Source: a virus
Reading direction: 5' to 3' (one strand)
Length of the DNA stretch: 31,756 bases
Virus record (IMG/VR): IMGVR_UViG_3300047319_000837
Location: 1 to 31,756 of that record
Under the pieces are notes generated by a model. That model was not told where the DNA came from, did not search any database, and saw nothing but the letters and a program-made list of their open reading frames with translations. The translations under genes were made by a program, and so were the position numbers. Of this stretch, positions 18,846 to 27,036 are shown one piece after another. Within the stretch, counting starts at the first letter, position 1. Each line of letters starts with the position of its first letter.

Positions 18846-20389
18846 GGCTTGATTCCGATCACCGCGCCGCACGCGAGGGTCGCGAGCGCGAAGGCGACGG
18901 TGACGTTGCCGGTCGCGGCGGCCGCCGCGAGCTGCGCCTGCCACGCGGCGTGCGTGATGAAGTCGGGCGACGCCGTCCGGTTCGATCCGACGACGCTCGC
19001 GGCGCCGGTGATCGCACCGAGCGGCGTCATCGTCACCGGGTTGTCGGTCGCGTTGGTGCGGTAGCCGCCCGCGATCAGGAGGATGCCCTCGCCGGCGAAT
19101 CCCGTCGTCTTGCCGGTGAGGGTCAACGCGGTCTGGAACGCGTTGTTCACGCTGGTCTGGATCACGTCCACCGTCGGGCCCGCGTTCGGCCCGCGCACGA
19201 CGACGATCCGGCCGCCGTTGATCGGGTTGCCGCTCGCACCCATGGTGGTCGGCGGCATTGCGCCGTGCCCGGTCACCAGGTCGGCTGACGTGACCGGCCG
19301 CGTGAAGATTGCCATCCGCGTCGTGCTCGTGCCGTCGGTCGAGCTCGCGGTTCCCTGCGACGTCCACGGCTGCGCGCCCGTCGTGGTGGGCGTCGGGATC
19401 GCGCCGTTCGCGCCGCTCGCCGTCTGCGAGAACGCGGTGTAGATCTCGAGGTCCCCGTTGATCGCGCAGCCGGGGCCGACCGGGCTGTACGCGCCCGTGG
19501 AGGTGTACGTCGGGCCCCAGCCGACGATCTGCGGCACCGTCGGCCGAACGCGCGCGACGCCGAGCTTGTCGAGCATCGCGTAGGCGACCCGCTGGCCGAG
19601 CACTACGAGGGAATTGCCGCTGAAGTGGAGGTTGTCGCTGTGGAGCGCGAGGTCGTCCGTCCAGACCTGCACCACGTTCGACGGGAACGTGGTCACCATC
19701 GCGTCCTGTGCCGCCTGGATCGTCGTCAGGAATGTGACCGCGGCCGCCTGGTTCGCCGAGTTGCGGACCTGGATGATCGCGAGCGATGCGCCCCACTTCG
19801 CGATCGCCGCGGTGTAGATCGCCGTCAGGTTCGCGTTGCAGTTTCCCGCGTCGGTCCCGTTCACACCGTCGTTGCCGCCGATCACCGGGATGATGCCGCG
19901 CACGCGGCCGCCGAACTGATCAGCGAGCGAGGTGCTCTGGCTCCACAAGTTCGGCCCGGCCGCGGGCAGCGTCGGGAAGTTGGCGAGCGGCGTCCACTGC
20001 TTGGCGGCGATCCCGGAGATGGCGTGCTCGAGGAGCGAGCACGGGAATCCGGCGCGCACCATCTCCTGCGCAAACGGGACCTGGAACCCGCTGTTCTGGA
20101 CGCCGGCGACGTTGTACGGCCCGACGCCGCCGGTCACGTCGGCCAGGTAGCTGACCGGATCCGACGACGATTGCGAGTAGCGCTTGAGGTAGTTGACCGA
20201 GCCGATCGGCCCCATCACGTTGAACGCCGAGTCGAACTCGCTATCGACGCCCTTGGCCTGCGCGACGCCCTGGCCGACGCCGTTCGAATCGGCGGGGCCG
20301 AGGAAGAACACGTCGCCGTTGCTGCCCGGGCTCAGGCCAGAGAGCAGCCCGGACACGAGCCCCGAGCGGATTCCGGACCGCAGGCTCAC
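18842..20389 (-). CDS. SGNH/GDSL-type carbohydrate esterase, virion-associated
   Basis: A 515-aa protein. The first 265 residues form an SGNH hydrolase-like domain: DVFFLGPADSNGVGQG with Ser35, PVIGGNDG with N173, and HSDNLHFSG with D252 and H255, the catalytic Ser, Asn and Asp-His elements of sialate-O-acetylesterase-like enzymes. The remaining half is Thr/Gly/Ser-rich with repeated strands, as in tail spikes. It probably deacetylates or trims host surface glycans during attachment. GTG 20389 has a GGAGG site 9 nt upstream, held in a hairpin at 20399-20413. The location in the late operon supports a virion or lysis role. Confidence 0.75.
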   Translation of the reverse strand: MSLRSGIRSGLVSGLLSGLSPGSNGDVFFLGPADSNGVGQGVAQAKGVDSEFDSAFNVMGPIGSVNYLKRYSQSSSDPVSYLADVTGGVGPYNVAGVQNSGFQVPFAQEMVRAGFPCSLLEHAISGIAAKQWTPLANFPTLPAAGPNLWSQSTSLADQFGGRVRGIIPVIGGNDGVNGTDAGNCNANLTAIYTAAIAKWGASLAIIQVRNSANQAAAVTFLTTIQAAQDAMVTTFPSNVVQVWTDDLALHSDNLHFSGNSLVVLGQRVAYAMLDKLGVARVRPTVPQIVGWGPTYTSTGAYSPVGPGCAINGDLEIYTAFSQTASGANGAIPTPTTTGAQPWTSQGTASSTDGTSTTRMAIFTRPVTSADLVTGHGAMPPTTMGASGNPINGGRIVVVRGPNAGPTVDVIQTSVNNAFQTALTLTGKTTGFAGEGILLIAGGYRTNATDNPVTMTPLGAITGAASVVGSNRTASPDFITHAAWQAQLAAAAATGNVTVAFALATLACGAVIGIKP

Positions 20390-20727
20390 GCCTCGGGCCC
20401 TCCGTCACGGAGGTCGATCGTCGTCACGGCGGCCGTGACGATCTTCAGGCGGGCGCGCCGCTGCCGGACGTTCTCGATGTTGATCACGAGCGACCCGGCA
20501 GCGCTCGCGGCCGGCCCGGTGAACGTGAGCCCGCTGTCTTTCCAGATCCACGCGTCGCCGGGGATGGTGACCGCGGCGCGCTCGAAGCTGCTCAGCTCGA
20601 CGGTGATCGTGGCCGAGCTCGTCGCGTCCAGCCACGCGAGCTGGGCGCCGATCCAGCCGTCGCGGATCGGAAGCTCGACGTAGAGCGTGGTGGTGGTCGG
20701 GATGGTTCCGTGGAACAAGCTGCTCAT
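20386..20727 (-). CDS. Hypothetical small structural protein
   Basis: A 113-aa protein from ATG 20727 (ATGA overlap with the preceding gene). It is strand-rich (TTTTLYVELPIRDGWIGAQL, ATITVELSSFERAAV, RARLKIVTAAVTTIDL), with an immunoglobulin-like or head-fibre-like pattern. Between an internal-virion protein and an esterase, it is likely a virion component. No family was recognised. Confidence 0.6.
   Translation of the reverse strand: MSSLFHGTIPTTTTLYVELPIRDGWIGAQLAWLDATSSATITVELSSFERAAVTIPGDAWIWKDSGLTFTGPAASAAGSLVINIENVRQRRARLKIVTAAVTTIDLRDGGPEA
20399..20413 (-). promoter_or_regulatory. Hairpin over the esterase ribosome-binding site
   Basis: CCTCCGT-C-ACGGAGG (plus strand) is a near-perfect palindrome. 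In the mRNA, GGAGG is one arm and lies 9 nt before GTG 20389, so its exposure could depend on translation of the upstream gene. Confidence 0.5.
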
Positions 20728-23072
20728 GTGCTGCTGCCTTCCTCGCGTCGCTGGGACGGTGTGCCGACCTCGGTCCGGTTCTTGACGCTTCCGAACTGGG
20801 GCTGTGCCTGCGGTCGCTCGGGCTCGTACGTGTATTGCGCCTGCAGCACCGAGAGGATCGCGGGGTCCATCGCCGGATCGACCGGGAGCCCAGTGAGGAT
20901 CGACAGCGCCAGGCGGCGCGCCGGCGACAGCGTGCGCTGCAGCGTGGGCAGCTCGGCGGCCACCCGGTGAACGAAGTCTGCGAGCTCCTCGGGTGCGATC
21001 GCCCGCAGCGTCGCCGCATCCTCCGGCGTGACCGATCCGCTCGCGGCGCGCTCGAGCACGGCGTGCGGATCCTCGGCTGCCGCGGCAGACCGGGCGAATC
21101 CCCGCATCTCCATGTCCGACGGCTGCCAGCGATCGGGTCCCATCTGGATGCCGGCGAGGTCCGGACGGCGCGGGATCAGGCTCGACAGGTACTCGATGCG
21201 CCGCGCGGCGAGCGTCTCGATCCGATCAGCGAGAATCGGCTGCGTCGCCCGGAGCGGCCCCAGGCGGGCGCCCATCGCTGTGCGGGCCTCGGGGCGGAGC
21301 CGCGGCGTGCCGGTCTCGTCGTAGGCGGTCTGCGACTTGATCTCGTCGGTGCGGCGCTTGTAGAGCGTGGCGAGCGTCGCTTTGCCCTTGGGTTCCGGAT
21401 CTTGCTGGTCGTCGGTCGCCGGCGCATAGCGGAGCCTCCCAAGAATCTCGGTCGCGGCGATCGGGGCGACCGGCGTAGCCTTCGCGGCCCCCTTCGCGGC
21501 GACATCGAGGAACGAGGACACCGCGGCGCCGGCGCGCTGGCTGGCCTTGCCGACCGCAGCGCTCAGCCCGCCGGTGACCCGGCCGGCGACCGATGCGATC
21601 TCGGCCATGCGGCCGGCGAAGGGGATCGCGTGGAACACGGTCTCGCCGAGCGATTTCTCTCGGGGCACGTCCAGCGCCGCGCGCGCGGCCTCGATCTGCG
21701 TGAGGCGCTCCGATGTCGGCTCCGCGCTGAGCCGCTGGATCGAGCGATATAGATCGCCCACGCGCGTCTCGGCATGGTTGATGTTCTGCGCGGCCTCGAG
21801 GCGGGGAGGGAAGTTCGGCGTGGCCCCGGTATCGGTGGTGCCGTAGCGCTTGAGCATGATCCGATCGACCTCCTCGTCGATGACGGGCGACGTCGGGGAC
21901 AGCCCACCCTTGCCGACCACCATCCCCTTGACCTTGTTGTCGAGGATCTCCTGGCGAATCGTCGTCGGCGCATCGCGGAATCCGTCGAGGAACGCCTTCC
22001 GTTCCGTATCGGCCTCGATGCCGATCTTCTTGAGCGCCTGCGCTTGCTCCTCCAGTGCCCGCATCGCGACCTTGGGATCACGCGCGAGCGCGGTCTCATT
22101 TCGGAGCAGGTTACGCACCTTGATGTCGGCCGCGCGCGACTCGACGCCGAGCCCGCGCACGTACTTGCTCGGATGCTTCGACGTGAAGCCCCACGCTTGC
22201 TCGGCCTCGGTGTCGTCCGCGTGATCCCGCAGCGCCTGGACGAACGTGTCGCGCTCGGGCTGGCGCGCGGACTCGATCGCTTCGCGCTCGGTCGACGCCG
22301 CGGCAGCGAGATCCTTCCGGTTCATCGTCGCGAGATCGGGCGCGAGCTGCTCGGCGACCGGCCCGGAGAGCTTCGCGTCGATCGCGCCCTTCGCGCGCAG
22401 CAGCCCGCGCTCGAGCGCGCCCGCGGCAAGCCCCGCGGCACCGCCGGCGACCCCGCCGAACAGGACGTTGCTCGAGAGCGTTCCCGCGGCGCGCTCGAAG
22501 GTGAGCGGATCGTCGGACAGCGCGAGCTCGCTGACGCCCTGGCCGGCGCCGAAGATGGCGCCCTCGGCCGCGCCGCCAAGCAGCGCGCCGCGCAGCCCGC
22601 CGCCCACCGCTGCGGCGACGCCAGCGCCCGCCTCACTGGCGAGTCCCGCGGGCAAGCTGGCGCCACCCGTGAGGACGGCGGGCGCGATCGCGCCCCCGAG
22701 CTCCGAGGCGAACGAGATGCCAGGATTCTCCTCGCGCAGCTGGCGCAGATCGAACGCGGCATCGTCCCCACCGAGCGCGCGCGCGAGCACGTCCGAGGTG
22801 CCGAGCGACGCGCCACGAGCCACCCCGGCGAGCCCGGCCTTGATCCCACCGGCGACTCCGCCGTAGTCGGCCGCGCGCGCGGCCTGCGATGCGGCACCGA
22901 GCACGTCGACGTGGGTCTGGGGGCGCCACCCCCGCGAGAGCAGCGCGCTCGAATACTCGGCCGGAACGTCGCGCGCCACGCCACCCGGATCGATCATCGA
23001 CACCGTGGACGCCGCGGCGGGGGCGGCTTGGTCAGCGGGCGGGGGCGCCGCAGGGTCGAGCGGATCGGCCAT
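20724..23072 (-). CDS. Large internal-virion-like protein (782 aa)
   Basis: From ATG 23072, overlapping the upstream stop as TGATG. The N-terminus is Pro/Ala-rich (DPAAPPPADQAAPAAAS); residues about 60-230 are Gly/Ala-rich and hydrophobic in places (GGIKAGLAGVARGAS, FGGVAGGAAGLAAGALE); the rest is long charged helices. This composition and size match podoviral internal virion or ejection proteins, which are released into the envelope to let DNA enter. No enzymatic motif such as a transglycosylase was recognised. Placement beside the 879-aa protein supports the assignment, but no specific family was matched. Confidence 0.6.
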   Translation of the reverse strand: MADPLDPAAPPPADQAAPAAASTVSMIDPGGVARDVPAEYSSALLSRGWRPQTHVDVLGAASQAARAADYGGVAGGIKAGLAGVARGASLGTSDVLARALGGDDAAFDLRQLREENPGISFASELGGAIAPAVLTGGASLPAGLASEAGAGVAAAVGGGLRGALLGGAAEGAIFGAGQGVSELALSDDPLTFERAAGTLSSNVLFGGVAGGAAGLAAGALERGLLRAKGAIDAKLSGPVAEQLAPDLATMNRKDLAAAASTEREAIESARQPERDTFVQALRDHADDTEAEQAWGFTSKHPSKYVRGLGVESRAADIKVRNLLRNETALARDPKVAMRALEEQAQALKKIGIEADTERKAFLDGFRDAPTTIRQEILDNKVKGMVVGKGGLSPTSPVIDEEVDRIMLKRYGTTDTGATPNFPPRLEAAQNINHAETRVGDLYRSIQRLSAEPTSERLTQIEAARAALDVPREKSLGETVFHAIPFAGRMAEIASVAGRVTGGLSAAVGKASQRAGAAVSSFLDVAAKGAAKATPVAPIAATEILGRLRYAPATDDQQDPEPKGKATLATLYKRRTDEIKSQTAYDETGTPRLRPEARTAMGARLGPLRATQPILADRIETLAARRIEYLSSLIPRRPDLAGIQMGPDRWQPSDMEMRGFARSAAAAEDPHAVLERAASGSVTPEDAATLRAIAPEELADFVHRVAAELPTLQRTLSPARRLALSILTGLPVDPAMDPAILSVLQAQYTYEPERPQAQPQFGSVKNRTEVGTPSQRREEGSST

Positions 23073-25711
23073 CAGCGCTTGCCCTTGGGCGGCGCGGCCG
23101 GCGCGGCCTCGTGTTGCACCTCGGTCGACGGCCCAATCGGGCGGTCAGCGAGCGCCCCGGCCTGGCCGGCTGCCTCAAGCGCCTCGCGCGCGAGCTCACG
23201 CAGCCGTGAGGTGTGGGCGTCGCTCGCGATCTTCGTGAGCGTCTCGCGTGCCGCTGCCGCTGCCGGATCGCCGGCCGCGCCCTGCGCTGCGCCGCCGAGC
23301 TGGGCGATTGCCTGCTGCTGTGCCGGTGACGCCCCCGGGTCGTAGATGCGCCGGGCTTCCGCGAGCCCCTCGCGAACCGTCGCGTCGTAGGCGTCGCGGC
23401 TGGCCTGCTCCTCCGGCGAGATGGGCACGACGGATTCCCGCCCGAACGATCCAGCCCTGAGCTGACGAGGACGGTTCTCGATGCTGCGCTGATCGGGCGA
23501 GAGGCCAATTTGCCGCTTGGCGATCTCGGCGTGGGCGACTTCGTCGAACGTCTCGGTCGGCTTCTGTAGAAGCCCCTGAAGCTGCTCCTGCTCCTGCGTC
23601 GGAGCCTGCTCCGGGATGTTCGAGGTGTCGCGGAGGATGCCCTTCGGCCCGCTCTGGTAGCCGAGCTGCGAAGTGAGGTCGTTGTCGAGGCTCGACTTCG
23701 CGTAGCCGATGATGCTGTCGATCGCAGCCACCGACTTGCCCTTGCTCGTGATCCGCGAGACGAAGCTGTTGAAGTCGTTCCCGAAGATGTCCTCGACGGC
23801 GCCCATCTCACGCGACGACACCTTGGCGTCCATCGACTGAATGAATCCTGTCTTCGACAGGTTCAACTTCGTCTTGAACGCCTGCCACTTCTCTCGATCC
23901 CATGCGCTCGGCCCCGCCTGGAGCTCGTGCTTCAGCTCGCCGAGCTGGTCGACGAAGGTCTGCGTCTGGCCGATCTTCTTCGTGACCTTGGCGGCCTCGG
24001 TCGGCTCGATGTGCGCGGGCTTTCCCTTGACGAGCAGCGGCTCGCCGGTCTGCGGATTGCGCACCACACTCGACGCATCCTTGATGCCCTGCTCCTGCGT
24101 CTTGCCGGACGTATCGAGCGTCCGGTTGTACGTTTCGACGTGCTGATTCAGCTCCTTCGCGGTGACCGGCATCGGCGGGATGGCCTCGACGGGGAGCTGC
24201 GGATACTGCGCGTGGATCTGTGCCGGTGTGAGGAGCGTGTTGTCAGCGGCCTTCGCGCCAGCCTCGCGCCCCTCCTTGGCCCAGCCGAGCGCGACATCCT
24301 GGCGATTCTTCCATCGCTCGTCGGCTTGCTTCTGGTTCACCTGGTTCAGCTGCTCGAGCTTGTAGCTCTCGTCGAACACCGTCTTGCGGATGCCCTCGGC
24401 TGCCGCGGCCGCGCGCCCCTGCATGTCCTTGATCGCGGCGCCGTAGTTCGCAAAGCCGGTGCCGCGCGGGTCGAAGTTCTGTTGCTCGGTGAGCAGCTTG
24501 TTCGTCGCGGCCTGATAGGTCGCGAGCCGCACGGTCTCCGAGGCCTGATACAGGTTCCCGGTGCGCGCGAACTCTTGCGCCACGGCGTTCTGTCGGACCC
24601 CCAGCGCGAACTTGCCGGTCTCGATGTCCTGCTTTTGCGCGTCGATGTCGCGGTCGATGTTCTGCTGGATCAGGTCCATGCCGGCGTTGTGCGACGAACC
24701 CGTGCGGCTCTGCACGAGTCCCCCGACGACTGCGGCGAGCACAGCGGCGACCTTCTGGCCGCCGCTCCGCGTGGACATCCACCGGTTCGGATCGATCTTG
24801 GTTCCAGCGAGCTTCACTGCGTCGGCCACGATCTGGTCCGTCTTGGCCTGCGAGGCCGCGTCGGCCTTCGCGCGCGCCTCCTGGTCGGCGCGGAGCGCGC
24901 GCAGATTCGCATCGTCGATCTGTGCCTGCTGAAGCGCGAGGCTGGTCCGCCGCTGCGTCTCGATCCCACGCTGGAGGTCGAGCAGCTGCTGCGGCGACGC
25001 GCTCTCGACGTAATGCCGCGCCTGATCGTCGGTCATGCCGGCTAGCGGGTCCTGCTGAACGTCTGCGCGCTCCGACGGCAGCACCGAGTCCGGGTTGCCC
25101 GGCGCGACGAACGACGGGATCGGAGGCGGGGCCTGGTCGGGCGAGATCTGGATCCCGGGGAGCTGCGAGATGCCGGTGGCCGGCTGCGGGCCGAACGGAA
25201 CAGGGGGCGGCGGCGCTGCCGCGAGATCAGGCGGCGGCGCGCCGGCGCCATACGGGAGCGGCGGTGGCCCCGGTGGGCCCGGCGGCGGTCTGCCGCCGCC
25301 CACCGGTGGCGCGCCCTCGGGCGGTGGCCCGATCATCGGCGGCGGCGGTGCGTTGATGTCGAGCGCGGCCGCGGGCACGCCCAGCCCGGGCTGCAACCCG
25401 GCGGGCGGCGCCGCGGGATCCGGCGCGGGCGGGGTCACCGGCGGGGCCACTGCCGGCGCCAGCGGCGCGGCGGCGAGCTCGGGGCCTGCCACGGGCGCAC
25501 CGTCGGGCCCGACCTGCTGGCCGCGTGGTATCGGCGGCAGCCCGGCAGCCCGGCGGATCTCGTCTTCCGGCGTCTCGGGCGCGTCGAAAGCCGGCCAGTG
25601 CGCCGGCGGCCATTCCTGGTACTGCGGCGCCGCGTCGGCCAGGCTCGGGGGCGCCTCGCCATAGAGCTCGCGATCGATCGCGGTGTCGCCGCGCTCCTCG
25701 GTCGCCGCCAC
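23072..25711 (-). CDS. Large Pro-rich, coiled-coil internal-virion-like protein (879 aa)
   Basis: GTG 25711 overlaps the previous TAG (TAGTGG) and is chosen because the frame upstream is a shadow of two other genes. Residues about 40-210 are extremely Pro/Gly/Ala-rich (APPVTPPAPDPAAPP, GGGRPPPGPPGPPPLP), followed by long helices rich in Gln, Ala and charged residues (RALRADQEARAKADAASQAK, NIDRDIDAQKQDIETGKF). The design suggests an extended or flexible N-terminus and a coiled-coil body, as in phage ejection proteins. No catalytic domain was recognised. It is coupled to the 782-aa gene. Confidence 0.6.
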   Translation of the reverse strand: MAATEERGDTAIDRELYGEAPPSLADAAPQYQEWPPAHWPAFDAPETPEDEIRRAAGLPPIPRGQQVGPDGAPVAGPELAAAPLAPAVAPPVTPPAPDPAAPPAGLQPGLGVPAAALDINAPPPPMIGPPPEGAPPVGGGRPPPGPPGPPPLPYGAGAPPPDLAAAPPPPVPFGPQPATGISQLPGIQISPDQAPPPIPSFVAPGNPDSVLPSERADVQQDPLAGMTDDQARHYVESASPQQLLDLQRGIETQRRTSLALQQAQIDDANLRALRADQEARAKADAASQAKTDQIVADAVKLAGTKIDPNRWMSTRSGGQKVAAVLAAVVGGLVQSRTGSSHNAGMDLIQQNIDRDIDAQKQDIETGKFALGVRQNAVAQEFARTGNLYQASETVRLATYQAATNKLLTEQQNFDPRGTGFANYGAAIKDMQGRAAAAAEGIRKTVFDESYKLEQLNQVNQKQADERWKNRQDVALGWAKEGREAGAKAADNTLLTPAQIHAQYPQLPVEAIPPMPVTAKELNQHVETYNRTLDTSGKTQEQGIKDASSVVRNPQTGEPLLVKGKPAHIEPTEAAKVTKKIGQTQTFVDQLGELKHELQAGPSAWDREKWQAFKTKLNLSKTGFIQSMDAKVSSREMGAVEDIFGNDFNSFVSRITSKGKSVAAIDSIIGYAKSSLDNDLTSQLGYQSGPKGILRDTSNIPEQAPTQEQEQLQGLLQKPTETFDEVAHAEIAKRQIGLSPDQRSIENRPRQLRAGSFGRESVVPISPEEQASRDAYDATVREGLAEARRIYDPGASPAQQQAIAQLGGAAQGAAGDPAAAAARETLTKIASDAHTSRLRELAREALEAAGQAGALADRPIGPSTEVQHEAAPAAPPKGKR

Positions 25712-26106
25712 TACTCGCCCCCCATGTCGCCGGAGGATCCGCCGCCGGCGTCCCGGTCCGGGTGATAGCCGTACTCGGAAGGCGTCATCGGCGCGCGCGG
25801 CGTGAAGTCGCCTGCGGATTCCGATGCGGCGTCGGCCACGGCTGCGTCGCGGCGCTGCTGCGCGATCCGCGGCTGCTGCCGGATGCTCGAGGGCGTCGGG
25901 ACTGACCCGGCGACCGCGGCGCCCTGCGCACCATATCGCAGCGCGTACCACTGGCCGCGGGCATCGGACCCGGCAGCCGGCCTCGCGACCGACTGCCACA
26001 GCTGGAACTCGCGCTCCTGCTCCGGCGATAACCTCGCCGCCGGCGCTTGCTGCTGCGATGCCTGCGCCTGCACGGCGCCCCACTCCGGCGGTGGCCAGAT
26101 CGGCAC
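25711..26106 (-). CDS. Hypothetical Gln/Ala-rich protein
   Basis: A 131-aa protein from GTG 26106, immediately abutting the TAG of the S74 gene. It contains LSPEQEREFQLWQSVARPA, a helix, followed by a probably disordered Gly/Ser/Asp tail (GYHPDRDAGGGSSGDMGGE). Phage proteins with a short EFQxW helix of this type occur among internal-virion genes, but no family can be named. Its stop overlaps the next gene's start. Confidence 0.55.
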   Translation of the reverse strand: MPIWPPPEWGAVQAQASQQQAPAARLSPEQEREFQLWQSVARPAAGSDARGQWYALRYGAQGAAVAGSVPTPSSIRQQPRIAQQRRDAAVADAASESAGDFTPRAPMTPSEYGYHPDRDAGGGSSGDMGGE

Positions 26107-27033
26107 CTAGACGACCTTGCTTTCGATCAGCTTGAGCCGCTTGTGTAGCGCCGCGATCATGGCGGTGTTCGCCGTCGAGAGATGGCCGCTGTCGACCATC
26201 TTGCCGCCCGGCGTGTCGACCACCGCGTGCGCCATGCCGCCGCGCTCGAGGTCCTGCGCCATGACGCCCGTGCGCTTGCCCGCGCCGAGCTTGTCCTCGT
26301 CCTTGTAGCGGTAGGAATACGATTTCAGCGCGTCGAGCATCTTGTTCGCGTCGTCGTCGCCTTCCTTCACGTCCGTCTTGAGCCGACGGTCGCTGAAGAT
26401 GGCGCCGAGCCCGCCGACGATCGCGTTGCCGTACTTGTCGATGTTCGACTTCTCCGGCGCGCCCGCGTTCTGCGCGCCGTAGCCCTGCAGCGCCTGCCCA
26501 CGCGCGCCCTGACTGGCCTGCAGCGCCTGCGCGCCGTAGCCCTGCAGCGCGCCCGTATACTGCGTCTGCGCCTGGTTTCGCTCGGCGAGTCCGGCGACCG
26601 CCTGCTGCCCGGCGAGCCCCGCGTCCTGCCTGCCCGACTGGATCGCTGCGGTCCGCGCCGCGGAGGCAGCGTTCTGCGGCGCGGCGCCGGCCGCCATCGA
26701 CTGCTGCGTTGCCTGGTTCCGTAGCATCGCCTGGCGCAGCTGCTCGGCGCTGACGGAGTTCTGGCCGTTCGCCTGCTGCTGCAGGGCCAGCATGTTGTTC
26801 TTTTGCTGGCCCTGGTTGTAGTTGAACTCCTGATTCTGCTGATCGGCAGTTCCGCCGGCGGCCGCGGCCTGCTGATAGAGGAGATCCTTCCGCTGCGCTT
26901 CCGCTGCGGCGCCCGGATCCTTCTGGAGGTTGCCGCCGATATCCCACCACGGCGCATTGGAGTTGTCGGCATCGCCGCCCAGCGGCTCGAACAGCCGTTG
27001 AGCGGTGTCACCCCAGGAGTTCCAGAAGGCCAT
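26107..27033 (-). CDS. Peptidase S74 (intramolecular chaperone) domain protein
   Basis: A 308-aa protein. Its last ~95 residues are a clear S74 domain: FSDRRLKTDVKE (S214 to K219), LDALKSYSYRYKDED, GKRTGVMAQDLE, VDSGHLSTANTAMIAALHKRL. S74 domains trimerise tail fibres and cut themselves off next to the Ser of SDxxLK, using a Ser/Lys pair at this spacing. The N-terminal 200 residues are Gln/Ala/Asn-rich helices (QQQANGQNSVSAEQLRQAML) rather than a beta-helical spike, with repeated GYGAQ motifs, which is unusual. ATG 27033 follows the previous stop by 3 bp. Confidence 0.8.
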   Translation of the reverse strand: MAFWNSWGDTAQRLFEPLGGDADNSNAPWWDIGGNLQKDPGAAAEAQRKDLLYQQAAAAGGTADQQNQEFNYNQGQQKNNMLALQQQANGQNSVSAEQLRQAMLRNQATQQSMAAGAAPQNAASAARTAAIQSGRQDAGLAGQQAVAGLAERNQAQTQYTGALQGYGAQALQASQGARGQALQGYGAQNAGAPEKSNIDKYGNAIVGGLGAIFSDRRLKTDVKEGDDDANKMLDALKSYSYRYKDEDKLGAGKRTGVMAQDLERGGMAHAVVDTPGGKMVDSGHLSTANTAMIAALHKRLKLIESKVV

Positions 27034-27036
27034 AAA

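Noticed and set aside
18421-19796. Upstream extension of the 144-aa coiled-coil gene
   Set aside because: The extension is Arg/Asp-rich out-of-frame shadow of the esterase; GTG 18845 overlaps the esterase stop as expected for this operon.
25712-26950. Upstream extension of the 879-aa gene to ATG 26950
   Set aside because: It lies over two better frames (131 aa and S74 protein). GTG 25711 overlaps the preceding stop and the composition changes sharply there.
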